A stretch of 64,000 bases of DNA from Kappaphycus alvarezii (taxonomy: Eukaryota; Rhodophyta; Florideophyceae; Gigartinales; Solieriaceae). The stretch covers positions 682,001 to 746,000 of the forward strand of contig NADL03000466.1 of the NCBI GenBank assembly GCA_002205965.3, read 5' to 3'. Shown here in pieces: positions 11,500-22,304 of the stretch. The notes under the pieces are model-generated. The model did no database searches, was not told where the DNA came from, and worked only from the letters and a program-made list of their open reading frames with translations. Numbering within the stretch: position 1 is the stretch's first letter; each line of letters begins with the position of its first letter. The translations under genes and the position numbers were made by a program.

Positions 11500-11900
11500 T
11501 TGAGGATAAGGTTACTTAGAGAATTATTTTTTCGCTCTAACCTCGAAGATTAGGACTTTGAGGAGTAAGTCCAGATATCTATCCTTTTAGTATTTACTGT
11601 TTGTTTTTCTCGTACAAACGATTAACTTTAATGCTTTTTATGGTACTTAGTATAATTTCTTGACTGTTTAGGATTTGCGAAAAAAGTCTTTGCAAGCTAA
11701 ATAAGCTGCTTTTTTTTCAAGAAAAGAAGCAGGTTGAGAGAAAATTAAGCGAGTGAGAAGAGTTAGTCCAGGGGTTGAAATCCAACTTTTTCCCTGTAAA
11801 ATGCTTTAACTATAGTTCCTGAGCATAGACAGTAGACCCTAACCCATGTCTACCGCATTGTAGTCTCTCTCCTCTAATTTCCCACTCATCTCTTCTGCCC
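11500..11900 (+). repeat. Possible decayed LTR of the gypsy family
   Basis: Downstream of the acidic relic, scattered blocks resemble the gypsy LTR read on its own strand: GTTGA-A-TC-AACTT, AAAATGCTTTAACTATAG in the position of the AAAACTTTTTCTTACGCTAG block, and GTAGACCCTAACCC for GTAGACCCTGCCCC. The order is conserved but identity is low. Confidence 0.35.
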
Positions 11901-14527
11901 CCCCCCAACCATACTTTGGTAGCAATACTATCGCTTGCAACGCTTCCGTCTTTCAATAATTGAGTCTGATAATATAATCATCTGTGGATTTATCATTAAC
12001 AGATATTGTGTTTAACGATAAAAAGGAGTAATTAAAATTTTCACTGTAAATATGCACAGTGAGGTCGCCTACTCGGGTGAAACCGTTTAAATTCAGGCAC
12101 AACAAGTGTGCATGTTTTATTTCGAAATTAATACAGCTTATCTTTTATTTAGTAATGAAGGGATGGAAACCTCGTAAATTTAATCAACAAAAAGCCTATT
12201 AAATTCCTCTTAGCCAATTAAATTTGACGAGAAGAAATTATTCTAGAGTCCCATTTTCGAAGAAACACATTAACAAAAACAGTACGTTCCCTGTGGCCTT
12301 ATACTCGTTCTAGCATTTCCAGAGGACAGCGGACATTCCTTACTATACTTATTGAAAAAAGCAGCTTGCAGGGCCGAAAACGATGGTCAGGCTTGGTTAT
12401 GTCTTACAATCTGCATCTTTACTCAAATAATCCTCTATTTCATACTACAAGTTTTATTTGTACCAGAAAAACAGCTGGCATCACGCTCTTTATGAAGTTG
12501 CGCTCGTTTTATCTGCTGTAAAAACTTCTAATGGTAGTTGAAAAAGGTATGGAGGCTCTATACTTTTTTTCTGGGTAATCTATTTTACTTCTTGTACTTC
12601 ACGTTGCAACTTCCATCACCTAACTGGCCTGGCTTATGACACAGAACATTTGAGGCGAATAAGTGAGTCGTAAAGGTACAAACAAGCGATGTTAGCAAAA
12701 TTAAGTGGCCCTTGAAGCCAAATTTTGGAACAATGGTTGATATTCGTGGTACTAAATCTTATTAGGGTTGAAACTGGCGGATGAGTGATGTAAGTCAAAT
12801 TTTTATGATTTTTTATGGATCGTTCGTGTCCTTTGAATCGTTATCGTCTTATGAGGAATACTTTCAGCACTTCTTTTTCATTGAAAAAAGTTTCACCGTA
12901 GCGCTTCTTTTGTCCTTTCGCATTATTTCATGAGTGCAAATGGCTGATTAAAGCAAAATTTCCAAGATTGGGGAACTCGGGCAAGGCTAGAGCAATTTTA
13001 CCTCACCAACTTCCGCTCTTCACAAGAAGTTGTCAGTAAGACTTCATTATCGGAAAGAAATATAGTTAATATTATCGCAGGGGCTCCAGAAAAGAGGTAG
13101 CATGTACGGTAAGATTTAATGTGCTGTATCATAACATAAAAATTCTTTTTTGCAGTAAACATTTCGGGCTTTCAAACCATTTACTTTTCCAAAATGTAAC
13201 GAAAGCTGACCTTCTATGAGGAAAGTGTTATGACGGAGAGATACTGAGGATCCGATTTAGCATGCAAGTAGTGTCAAATATTTCGACATGATTCTGACCT
13301 CAATTTGGTGCATTCAATTTGATATAATCTTAATTATGATAGGTTTCTTCGAAAGATCTATTTCTGTAATAAAAGAAAGACAGACTGCTTCATGCTTGAA
13401 TGGAACTAAGGTACTCTGAATTGAGTACCGAAAAAAGAGAAAATAAGTGTGGTTAGTACATACGGTGGGGTGAACAAGACCTTTGGGGAACATGGTTGAC
13501 TCGCTGGACCTGATGACATTAATGCTGTTTCTCACATCCTCTAGCAAAACAAAAAAATGCGAATTACGGAAGACCATCTGCATTGAGAGTAATTTCTTTG
13601 TATTCTTACGAAACATTTATTGAAAAAGTCTGGCCCGCTTCGAGAGTGACCCCAACGTGGGGTTGACAGCACATCCAACGGTCCAAGAGCAAGAAAATTG
13701 GTCAAGTGTGCAATAATACCATACTAGTTAGGATTATTTACCTGTAAACCCACGATGCGTAAAATTTAGAAATATATTTCATAAAGAACAGCTCATACTA
13801 CTGCAATGTCAAAGCAAAATCGGGCTCCTTTTAAATGGAGGACAAGGAATGGTAAATATGCAGTTTGGTGGTGATAGAAAAATATTTTTTCTATACAATC
13901 TAAACTAGAATATGGAATGGATACGAACAGACATTCAAAATCGTGACATATGGTGACAGCGTCTAATGAGCGAGTGGGATGTAGGTTACACTAGCAACAA
14001 ATTCAGGATATTCTTGTGTATACGGCTGTTTGATGACTCCCTGTTCTGTATGGTCTAGAAAAGTCCAGTCGTGTTTTCTAAATGGACGTTTGAGAGAAAT
14101 TGAGACCCATCGATGAAGATTGAGCAATAAATCAAGAAATTAAGGAATAAAGATAACATAAAGCAAAAATCCTCGCGCTATTTATTTACGCCTATAGAAC
14201 AATGTGAAGTTGGAAAGATGCGCAAAAAAAGCTGGAATAGAGCCCTACCTCGACCAGCGGCGGTATATCTGAATCCTTAAACTGGTCAGACGCAACTTTT
14301 CGAGTTACAATTTTACATTTTCAGGGGTAATTTAGTACACTAATCAGGCGACTCAGTTGAAGCTGCGACAAGATTAGTGAGGTCTTTTAGTCACAGATTT
14401 GGAAAGATAAAAGATTGGAAGTCATGACGAGTTTTAAGGTAGAAATGAAGATGGCGATTTTAGAGAGATTTCAGAAACAGATAGGCAACTTTTCTGTAGT
14501 ATAATTGCAAGAAACGAACCAAATAGC
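11901..14527. other. No recognisable gene
   Basis: About 2.6 kb of AT-rich DNA. The longest ORF (13314-13616, minus, 100 codons) has no recognisable domain and unremarkable composition. I see no repeat related to the other parts of the window. Confidence 0.45.
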
Positions 14528-15130
14528 TTGCATGAACGGACTATTACTTCGAAAAGTTCTGCTGTGTTTTCTGTCAAAAATTTGATCTTTAGGCTCTCCA
14601 GCGTGATAATTTTATCGTGGTGTGGTTTTCTATCCGGCGAAATTTCCAACTTCAGCTTTGCTAAGGTATACTGCTCTTTCCGTGTCTCGATTTCAGATAC
14701 TTTCTACTGGGTAATTTTTTCTGTTGCTTCATCCACTTACGTGGGTCTTCATAGATCGGTTCTGTCTTCCTATCAACTTCAAGCTTTCATTCCATTATTG
14801 ATTTGTCTAGCTCACGCTCAACCCCGTCCATTCCTCAACCGTCCCCATGTAAGTAACGAAATATTTCAGAGTCGCCAAAATGCTTCCCAAAAGCCAGGCA
14901 TATCCCATCAGGATTTATATCGAAGCAATATTACTAGTTCTGATGGCTTTGGACTTGAATATCCGGGAAATTATCCCGATTCAAATACTAATGATGAAAC
15001 CATGGACCTCATCTTCAGTGATCGATCGGTAACAGTAGTTTGTAGAAAGTGGTTCACTGCCATTGGACGTTACATCAGGGTCTCGGTGTGGATTTTAACC
15101 GATAATAGTTTAGAAGAACTGATATATTGA
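14528..15130 (+). CDS. Unidentified ORF with signal-peptide-like core, candidate exon
   Basis: The longest ORF in the left third (200 codons). From about residue 80 it reads LQAFIPLLICLAHAQPRPFL: a hydrophobic core ending A-H-A-Q, then a Pro/Asn/Ser-rich polar region through NYPDSNTNDETMDLIFSDRS. That is the pattern of a secreted protein whose true start is supplied by an upstream exon. A plausible 3' splice site (CTTCATAG or ACTTCAAG) lies just before the hydrophobic core, and a possible donor (CGATCG|GTAACA) lies after SDRS near 15028. The first 70 codons would then be intron. Family unknown; secretion is inference. Confidence 0.4.
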   Translation: MHERTITSKSSAVFSVKNLIFRLSSVIILSWCGFLSGEISNFSFAKVYCSFRVSISDTFYWVIFSVASSTYVGLHRSVLSSYQLQAFIPLLICLAHAQPRPFLNRPHVSNEIFQSRQNASQKPGISHQDLYRSNITSSDGFGLEYPGNYPDSNTNDETMDLIFSDRSVTVVCRKWFTAIGRYIRVSVWILTDNSLEELIY

Positions 15131-15239
15131 CAAATAATGCATACATTGATGTAGTAACTGATCATATTTTAGGAAATCTATTTGAAATTCTGTACATTGA
15201 CAGATGTGTAATTAGAGAATTATACGCATAAATCTAGTC

Positions 15240-15545
15240 TTGGGTGTTGAAAGAATCAATGACTCTACTACAATAGAAGAATGGGTAAATAGTCTACGGA
15301 ACAGAGAGAAAAAGTATTTTGGGGAGGAGATCTCTTTTGGTGACCAAACAGAAATAAAATCAATGTTAACGGATTCTTTAAAATCCCTTGCATGCAGATG
15401 CCAATATTTGTTGGTCCAAGTCGATTTTTTTTACTCACAAGAGATGTTGAAGGCTATAAAACCAGGACTGATGGCGACGAAGATAGAAGCTACCACCCCA
15501 AAACTATTTAGTAGATACTTAGCACGGACATTGGATATCAGATAG
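15240..15545 (+). CDS. Unidentified 101-codon ORF, candidate exon
   Basis: Opens MGVERINDSTTIEEWVNSLR and has a balanced, protein-like composition with an amphipathic region around REKKYFGEEISFGDQTEIKS. It shows no recognised domain. It lies 110 bp downstream of the signal-peptide-like ORF on the same strand and could be a later exon of that gene, an independent gene, or an old gag fragment. Nothing in the sequence decides between these. Confidence 0.28.
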   Translation: MGVERINDSTTIEEWVNSLRNREKKYFGEEISFGDQTEIKSMLTDSLKSLACRCQYLLVQVDFFYSQEMLKAIKPGLMATKIEATTPKLFSRYLARTLDIR

Positions 15546-17035
15546 ATAGAATACGTTTCCTCCAGATGTTCTTCATACCAGTAATGAATGTTTAGGGGGT
15601 TGAAAGCATGCATGTTGATATTTGGAACGGAATATACCGGTTAATTATTCATTATTGCCGTACATTCCATAATATGATCGGAATCATGTTAAGTATTATA
15701 GATCCAATTGACCGTAAATTACAGCCAGAAGTTTAGAGAAAACAAGATTCTTGGAACCGCTCCACAAAAAGAGGTTTGAGTATCACTGCCTAACAATTTA
15801 ATGAGCACAGTTAAATAGTTCTATCGGGAACAACGTCGCAGTTCAAGGGCTCATATCCATCTATTGTGTCCATAACGCGAATTTATAAAGATCATAATTT
15901 GAATATACCGTTTAAGGCTCTATTTATTTGTTAAAATCGGTGCAATAAGCGGGTAAAATAAACTTTCACAGACCCTGAGAGCTTACTGTGTCAAAAGCTG
16001 GTCATAATGGCACTGCAAGCTGCCAGTGTGTTCGTCGCTCCATGGTTGCGGATCCCAGCTAGCTCTAGTCAGCATGCAGTTGTAGGCCAACGTTCTAGGA
16101 AGGAAGAGGATCAGTATGAAGGAGTAGATAATACTGGTGACGTAGTCTTCAGCGAAAAACAACATTTTTTGCAACTATCATCATGCTTTACATTGATAAC
16201 ATGCAGCAGGGGTCCGCTGCAGCACTATTTTTAGTATAATTACAGCTGATAAGCATGAAAGCAACGCTAGCAGAACGCAGTTCAAATAAGTCAGTAAAGG
16301 CACCAATATTGTTTGTTAGTTGTAAGAATAGATCCGGTAAGAAAGTTTTAGGCATGAACTTAGAATTGAAGAAATTAAAGAGCCCAAGGGCAAAATTGGA
16401 AAGAATTGCAAGCTTCCAACTTCGGAAAAACTAAATATTCAGATTATTGGAAGCACTGGGATGAGATCTCCGAAGGACAAACAGATGCTTCAATTGGACG
16501 CTGTGAGAGTTGTGTTAAGAGATAAACTGGAGATATTATTTTTACTCTAAAGAAGTCAATTACTTTAAGCTTCTCTCCTCTTTCCCTTTCCCTTTGTTTC
16601 TTCTTTACTTTCTTTTTCTTTTGTCACAAATTTACATTTTTTATACTTTTTCCTTTTCTTGTCTCTCTTTTTATGAGTTATTAACTTTCCTATTAACGGT
16701 ATTTCTTTTAGTTCTCTCCATTTATTTGATCTTTGAAGCCCCTAAATATCTTTACACATCACTTTAGCCATAAATCACCCTTTGCAAGGCGTTTTTCCCT
16801 AATCCTACTATATGCGGTCATGTCAATCTGAACATCCTGGCGCTATTTAATCGCGGGTGCCGCATAAAATTTATGTTTGTCTCTACATCAACAAAAGCTT
16901 GAAAATCCCAACCCCCATTAGCAATCATACACCGACTCCTTCTTCTCTCCCATTGCCGGAACTAATCAAACTAGCTCCATAACTGTCTCTCCTTTATTCC
17001 CTTCCGGCCCAAAAAAAGTCAGGAATAACTTCATA
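15546..17035. other. No recognisable gene; pyrimidine-rich tract inside
   Basis: No convincing coding sequence. A T/C-rich stretch lies at about 16556-16690. The 75-codon ORF at 16007 and its minus-strand partner show no motif. Confidence 0.45.
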
Positions 17036-17420
17036 GACGAGCCGAAAAACGCTGGGACGAGCTTGTTGCTCGTCACTTGGTGGTAATCGAAGCACAGGAA
17101 TCAGTAGGAATGACTCTGGAGAGGAGTATGGTAGAGCATATTGCTTCTAGAATGGCCCCCGAGCTTGTCTACGGGATGGAACAAGGAGAGGCCTAAGAAG
17201 AGTCAGGAGAAGAGGAAAAAGGTGAGGAGACCGGGGAAGAAGGAGCGGAAGATGAGGAGTCTTCGGACAAAGAAGGGGTCTCGAACCGGGTCATATGTGA
17301 GGGGAAGGAATGAACTGGTTGGACAAGTTGGTCTCGGTCATTGACCCTATGGGATGGGATCTTAGGTGGGCTGTAATATTTGCAGAAAGGCTTAGACAAA
17401 TTTGAGCCATCCGAAGGTAT
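17036..17420 (+). pseudogene. Relic of the acidic ORF next to a decayed gypsy-family LTR
   Basis: The + strand frame reads AEKRWDELVARHLVVIEAQE, SMVEHIASRMAPELVYGMEQ and then, past one stop, an acidic run (EESGEEEKGEETGEEGAEDE). This parallels the type B array ORF, where a helical IIEFVRRLFIEEEAREVSP segment and the ELVYEAQ block precede the Glu/Asp tract. The shared ELVY-x-x-x before the acidic run and the LTR relic that follows support the match. It is broken by at least two stops and cannot be functional. Confidence 0.5.
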
Positions 17421-17589
17421 ATGTGGGATGTAAATGGGCGCTTATGATTTCTTAAGGTAAGTGTTAGTTTCTGACTTAGAAAATGAAGATTTTGAGGAGA
17501 AAGTTCATTTAATTTCTGTGGTGTATCTTTTATAAAACTCCTTGCGTCCACATGAAGTCTTTCCTTACATTTTCTTGTGCTTCAAGTAG

Positions 17590-17935
17590 ATTTTTCGAAA
17601 TTTTAGTTAGGGGTAAAATTCTATAAAAGGTTAGTGCACTTCTCCTTCCATCTGAAGGAAAGAAATTTAGCAGACAACTTCAGTTCCAGTCCCAAATAAG
17701 AAAGAAATTTAGCAGGCAACTTCAGTTCCAGTCCCAAAACTAGGAAATTGAAAGTCAAATTTAGAACCAATACTTTTTTTCTACGTCATTCACAGAGAAT
17801 AGCCCGTTTTGGCTGCCCCTTTAGAGCTAGGACTAGAGCAGTCATTCAGCTTTCACGAACAGTTCTCTCGTCCGCCGTCAATGCATACTGTAGCACTGCA
17901 GTCTCTTGTGAATACTATCTTCGCGGGTAGTTAGT
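17590..17935 (+). repeat. Decayed LTR of the gypsy family, + orientation
   Basis: Read on the + strand it follows the gypsy LTR (which reads on the minus strand at 21565-21991 and 28507-28942) block by block: GGGGTA, a TATA-like TTCTATAAAAGG for TCTATATAAG, AGCAGACAACTTCAG-TCC-AGTCCC, CTAGGAAATTGAAAGTCAA, CTGCCCCTTT and GTAGCACTGCAG-CTC. Order is kept while identity is reduced, so this is an old insertion lying opposite to the intact element. Confidence 0.6.
17658..17741 (+). repeat. 42-bp tandem duplication inside the LTR relic
   Basis: Two near-identical 42-bp copies (17658-17699 and 17700-17741), each beginning GAAAGAAATTTAGCAG and ending CAGTTCCAGTCCCAAA. The other LTRs in the window carry this block once, so the duplication arose in this relic. 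Confidence 0.85.
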
Positions 17936-19399
17936 GGTTCCCTTTTCCGTCGCCGCCATTTCCACCCTATCAATTTTCACCTCGGAAATTAGATGCTAGC
18001 AATGCAGGTACTACCAATAAGGAATACACGGTGAATGTTTGAAAAATATCTACCTCTCCGCTCCTAGATCCCGCAAAAAAAGCCTTCGTGTATATGGATG
18101 TCAGAAAGAAAGCAATGAACGTCGAGGAGGGACCTCGAGTGATTGTAAAATGGATTATTTTGTTTTTTAAATATAAATACAAATCAGGGTATAATTAGAA
18201 TTATATATGAGTAATTGGAATACGTAAGAAATGGCGCTTAAACTACCGAAGAAACGAAAAAATAGAAATAGACGACCTCATAATAACGCAAAGCAAACAC
18301 CATAATATTTTTCCAAGGACCTCTCCTGTCCAGTAGTGGGTAAAATGAAGATGTTACACATTAGTTGTTAAACATAAATTTATCTTGTACCATTAAATAG
18401 GTCAATAAGAGACACACAATTGTAGATGGAGGGGCTTCTGGAACCGTAAATTGGACTGAAGTCCTTACATTAACGTTTTAAAATGTTTAATGTGTGCTCT
18501 TTTTATGAAATTGCAAGACTATAAAGAAATGAGGCAGTCTTTTGGATAAATGTTAGCCCTGTCGCCCATTCGCAGCTTTCTGTTTCGAAGGAGGATATGG
18601 ATGAAAATTAGGCAAAATCAATGATTATCTCAGATATGTACGATATCTTATCCCATTAATGATCTTAGTTTAAGCAAAAGGATTTCTGTACAATATGAAG
18701 AGCAAGAAACACTTTTATCGCACAATTTTTTGGCTGCTTCTGATAAGAACTTGTATCAGGGGAAAAAATTGTCGAGTCCAGGATGCCAAATATGTTTTCA
18801 TTTTTCCCTTTTAATATTAGAACGGTTGGCCCGGATCCAAGTCGCAAGATAAGCTTTGAAAAGCAGAATGCAAAATTCAATGAGAAAGTATATAACGACA
18901 TCATATAATGGAACAGGCGAATGATAATAAACTGACTATTCGACACAACATAGTAAGTAAGGATCGATGGATGATAGGCGAGTACTGGGTTTAATGGGTT
19001 GTTCTGCCTTGTAGGATCGAAAACAAAGTTAAGGACCATGTACATAGTAATCTTTTCACCTGGGACTTCCAACGACCAAAAAATAAGGTTATCGTCTCCT
19101 ATGAAAATATGTTATCCGTTTTAAAGACTTAAAATTTAACAATAAGGCAACAGACGATAACATCAACAGGAAAAGAAAAATAAAAGTAAATTACATACCC
19201 ACTTCTAGGAAAATGGATGATGGACACTACGACTATTGAAGACCCAGGACTTTTGACTCAAACAGCGGTCATGATGTGTATTAAAATTTACATGCAGAAA
19301 AATATCAGGATATAAAACCAAACATGAGTACATCATGCAAATTCAAATACTAAAGTACATATTGCTACTAAAGTAACCGAGTTTGCAATATATTTTTAT
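17936..19399. other. No recognisable gene
   Basis: AT-rich. The longest ORF (18665-19072, minus, 135 codons) is rich in Phe, Leu, Ile and Tyr, as expected for chance translation of AT-rich DNA, and shows no motif. Confidence 0.4.
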
Positions 19400-19696
19400 T
19401 TAATTTCCTGTGAAAAATTCATTGCCTCTAAATTGGTTTACGACACGGCTGTAGTAACTTACGGTATGTCCGTTCACGACATAGCTCTGGTAGATATCAA
19501 GTGCTCTTTTGAAATATTTATACATGATCACGTCATTTAATCTCTTGGTTAGTCGAAAAAACTGTATATTACCGGAGTAAATTACATACTCTAAGGGAGG
19601 CCATTTATAATTGGGAGTCAGCTTCAAGAGCAAATTAGAACAGTTCAGAATGATCCCATGAGCGTACACAGAAACGAATGAGGTATTTATGGTCAA
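19400..19696 (-). CDS. Unidentified ORF, candidate terminal exon
   Basis: A 98-codon ORF whose second half has balanced protein-like composition (FFRLTKRLNDVIMYKYFKRA, then LDIYQSYVVNGHTVSYYSRV). The stop codon overlaps an AATAAA on the same strand, a usable polyadenylation signal. A possible splice acceptor (GATTTCAAG) lies just upstream of the start in the minus sense, so the ORF could be a last exon. No family is recognised. Confidence 0.3.
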   Translation of the reverse strand: MTINTSFVSVYAHGIILNCSNLLLKLTPNYKWPPLEYVIYSGNIQFFRLTKRLNDVIMYKYFKRALDIYQSYVVNGHTVSYYSRVVNQFRGNEFFTGN

Positions 19697-20171
19697 GTTA
19701 CTACAAACTTGAAATCACTTCAAAATGGTCCGTGGGGATGGAAAGCGGTACATGGATTCATACTTTGCTATACTGGTTTGAATGTTCGCAGAGTTGAAAA
19801 TTTGGTAATTTGACAAAAAGGATGCTACGTACATTTCACTCTCGTCTACGAGTATCGTAATGCCTCCTATTTAGAGACTACAATGGGAGGTACTAGCTTA
19901 CAGTATGAACCAATGTTCAAAACCTAACCTATGCCTGTGATGGGTTATAGGCCAACTGCTTCACGTCTACCATTACGATGTTTCGGTGTTGCTGAGTGTG
20001 ACCGACAGACCTCCTGTTGATGCGAAAAATACTGGTAAGACGAAAATATTGGATAGGGAATAACGCCGCCAAGAGACGGAAGACGTGACGAGAGAAGACA
20101 CCGGGTGACGTAATCGCGTGTATTTTATCAGTTTACTTGATTGAATGCATAATGTTGTAAGTCTTGTTTCA

Positions 20172-20275
20172 GTGCAATCTGCATTCAATTCTAGTTGTGT
20201 GTCTCTTGTTCGTGCAATTGCATTCAACTCGAAATGTTTCATATCTTTCTTTTTAGTGCAATTTGTATTCAATTT
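20172..20275 (+). repeat. Three-copy 19-20 bp motif
   Basis: GTGCAAT(C)TGCATTCAATT-like motif at 20172-20190, 20212-20230 and 20256-20275, spaced about 40 and 44 bp. The third copy follows a T-rich tract. Function unknown. Confidence 0.7.
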
Positions 20276-20984
20276 CGGAAGGTAGGATATAATAGAGCAG
20301 ACCAGACCTCCAAATTCAAAGAAAAAAACGCAACAAGAAGAAGAACAAAAACTGAACGAGACAAGTTAGACACAGCAACCGCCTGACCAAACGACGTGTT
20401 CCCTGTTCAACTGGTTAGTTAAACCAATTTCTGATGAATACTCGATGCTTTCTTTGAAATAACAATGTAGTGGCCCACGTCTAGTGACTACTCTAAGTAC
20501 CAGTGCCTTGAAATAACGACAGGCGTGGGATCCAGATCTGTTGTAGACTACCCAAAGTCAGCTTCTGAAGTGACGAGGTAAGATCCATTATGACATCATT
20601 TCTTAATATTTCGTATTCGCTCATTTTTTTTTTCAACAGCTGCCAAGAGCGAACTTTCTGTGTCCCATTTCCATAGCCCCCATTTCTTTGGCAAATTTTA
20701 GCGCTCGTCTGATTTTGAGTTTTCGGTGTCCTTAGTGGGACAAGACCTTGGAGGCGGTCAATGGCTCAGTGGCCGTTCCTATAGAGTCTTGCATAGACCT
20801 GATATCCGCAATTCTAGCCTGTATGGCATTTTCTGAGCAACGGAATTCAGATGCCTTTCCGTGGAGCAGTAATCGAAGTTAAAGATCATTGTGCGCATAA
20901 GTTTCGCAAGCAGGATCATTTTCAATCACGCAAGTGTAGCTCATGGTTCAGAGGAGTGGCAGACTTTTATGGGGCCGTTCTTGG
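20276..20984. other. No recognisable gene
   Basis: No coding signal. Towards its right end (about 20940) a CATGGTTCAGAG match to the array common segment suggests the relic that follows may extend further left in decayed form. Confidence 0.4.
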
Positions 20985-21165
20985 CGGTCTGCTTGATGGC
21001 TGGCCTGAAGGCGGTCATTTAGAGAGCACGGTTGCTTCCCGATTAATGTATCGGAACACCTTTTTGCGCCCATTGTGGTTGTCTGGAAAACTTTAAGATA
21101 GATCGAATATGTCTTCAAACAGTAAGGAAACCCAAAACCCTCCTTCTTGGCTGCAGCGGAGGCTT
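20985..21165 (+). repeat. Diverged copy of the array common segment
   Basis: Same orientation as the array. CTGCTTGATGGCTGGCCTGA is shared exactly, followed by blocks matching the common segment: GTATCGGAACACCTTTTTG, ATTGTGGTTGTCT-GAAA and GATAGATCG-ATAT-TCTTC. On the minus strand it retains the reading LLFEDIFDLS-stop-SFPDNHN beside LLLEDISDLSYGFQDNHN in the array. It is clearly older than the array copies. Confidence 0.75.
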
Positions 21166-21377
21166 CCAACACACACTCCCGGAACCTTTTGGGAATATGT
21201 GTCATAGTTGAAATGGGCATTTGAAAATTTATCCTCTGGAGGCTGCGCCGGTGTATATTTGCAGAGAAAATTTGCATTTGTGCGAAAGTCACCTCAGGCG
21301 CTTGGAAATCGGAGCAGGGATCGGTTTAGGCACGGTTTCTGCCGTAGCGCTTTCCAACTGTTTATATTTCCCTCGCT

Positions 21378-21450
21378 AAAAGGGAAGGGTTCTGATGTTT
21401 ACTGTTGGAATATGTATCCGATCTATCTCATAGTTTTCCAGACAATCGCA
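21378..21450 (-). repeat. Second diverged copy of the array segment, inverted
   Basis: In the opposite orientation to the copy at 20985, it reads LLLEYVSDLSHSFPDN on the + strand, matching LLLEDISDLSYGFQDN of the array (minus). The two relics therefore form an imperfect inverted pair about 210 bp apart. Confidence 0.65.
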
Positions 21451-21564
21451 ACGCTAGAAATCACAGACTATAAGTGGCAGACAACGAAAGAAACTACCTC
21501 ATAATTCCCACTTTCGCAACTGTATCTCATGCATCGGTACATATCTCCTCGGCGCCGTACTCAC

Positions 21565-21991
21565 TGATAGGGGTAAATCGTCGGAGAAGAGATACTTAAA
21601 CCAACTACCCAAGCCAGAGGTTGCGAGCGACAAAAGTGCTACCGTGGTGTAGTTGAACGAATAAAAGGATTGTATATGCGAGAGAGTTGAGAAGGCTACA
21701 AGCAAGTATAAAAGGGGCAGGATTTACCACCGACGCTCTGCGACCAGCGTAGAAAAAGTTTTCTTGGGTCTGAAGTTGACTCTCAACTTCCTACTACTCG
21801 GGACTTGGCTTGAAGTTCTCTGCCAACTTGCTTGACCTCTCAAGGAGGAATCAGTTTACGCAGCTTATATAGACTTCCGGCTACCCCTAAAGTCTCAAAG
21901 CAACATACTAAGAACCATAAATGCATCAAATGAATCGTGTGAACGAGAAAAGTTAACAGCACATACCATCAGGATAAATATCTAGATTCCA
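21565..21991 (-). repeat. 3' LTR of the gypsy element
   Basis: 427 bp, TG...CA ends. The minus-strand TATA-like CTATATAAG is at 21864-21872. It aligns with 28507-28942 along its whole length; the greatest divergence is in the first 100 bp in element sense. Confidence 0.85.
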
Positions 21992-22002
21992 CCCTAAATA
22001 TC
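21992..22002 (-). other. Polypurine tract candidate
   Basis: In element sense AAGATATTTAGGG immediately precedes the 3' LTR start TGGAATC. The purine run is short, so this is a positional call. Confidence 0.35.
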
Positions 22003-22200
22003 TTAGTCGTCTAGATCAGAGCCAAACACTTCCCAAAAAATATCCATTCCACCCAGGCAGTCCACACAAATATCCGCGAACGGCTTGGAATTCTCCATTG
22101 CCTCCTGGGAAATATCTAGACCACTGAGGACGACCCCATCTGGTTGCAGAGTCGGGATCACCTGATCCATATTTTCCGGTCCCTTATATAAATTTTTCAA
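22003..22200 (-). CDS. Small C-terminal acidic ORF of the gypsy element
   Basis: 65 codons just inside the 3' LTR. From MDQVIPTLQPDG through SGLDISQEAMENSKPF to MDIFWEVFGSDLDD it aligns without long gaps to the C-terminus of the type B array ORF (MDQVVPTMEPDG, SSLDISQGEIESCEPF, MDILEELFGSDLEN). Conserved features are the paired C-x-D-C cysteines, the D-I-S-Q block and the acidic end. Function is unknown. It may be the last exon or the remnant of a longer accessory protein, since the type B version has about 130 extra N-terminal residues including a Glu/Asp tract that are absent here. Confidence 0.6.
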   Translation of the reverse strand: MKNLYKGPENMDQVIPTLQPDGVVLSGLDISQEAMENSKPFADICVDCLGGMDIFWEVFGSDLDD

Positions 22201-22304
22201 CCCTCACAATTCGTAGCACCAATACAGTACCTATGTGCCCTATTGGCACCGCTACATTACGGCGCATAGCACCCCTCTAAAAATAATTGAAAATAAAATT
22301 GTAA

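Noticed and set aside
14848-14870. A 21-nt intron (GTAAGT...TTTCAG) inside the signal-peptide-like ORF
   Set aside because: Far shorter than animal introns and in frame without removal; most likely a chance pair of splice-like words.
18665-19072. 135-codon minus-strand ORF
   Set aside because: Composition typical of chance translation of AT-rich DNA; no motif, signal or neighbouring support.
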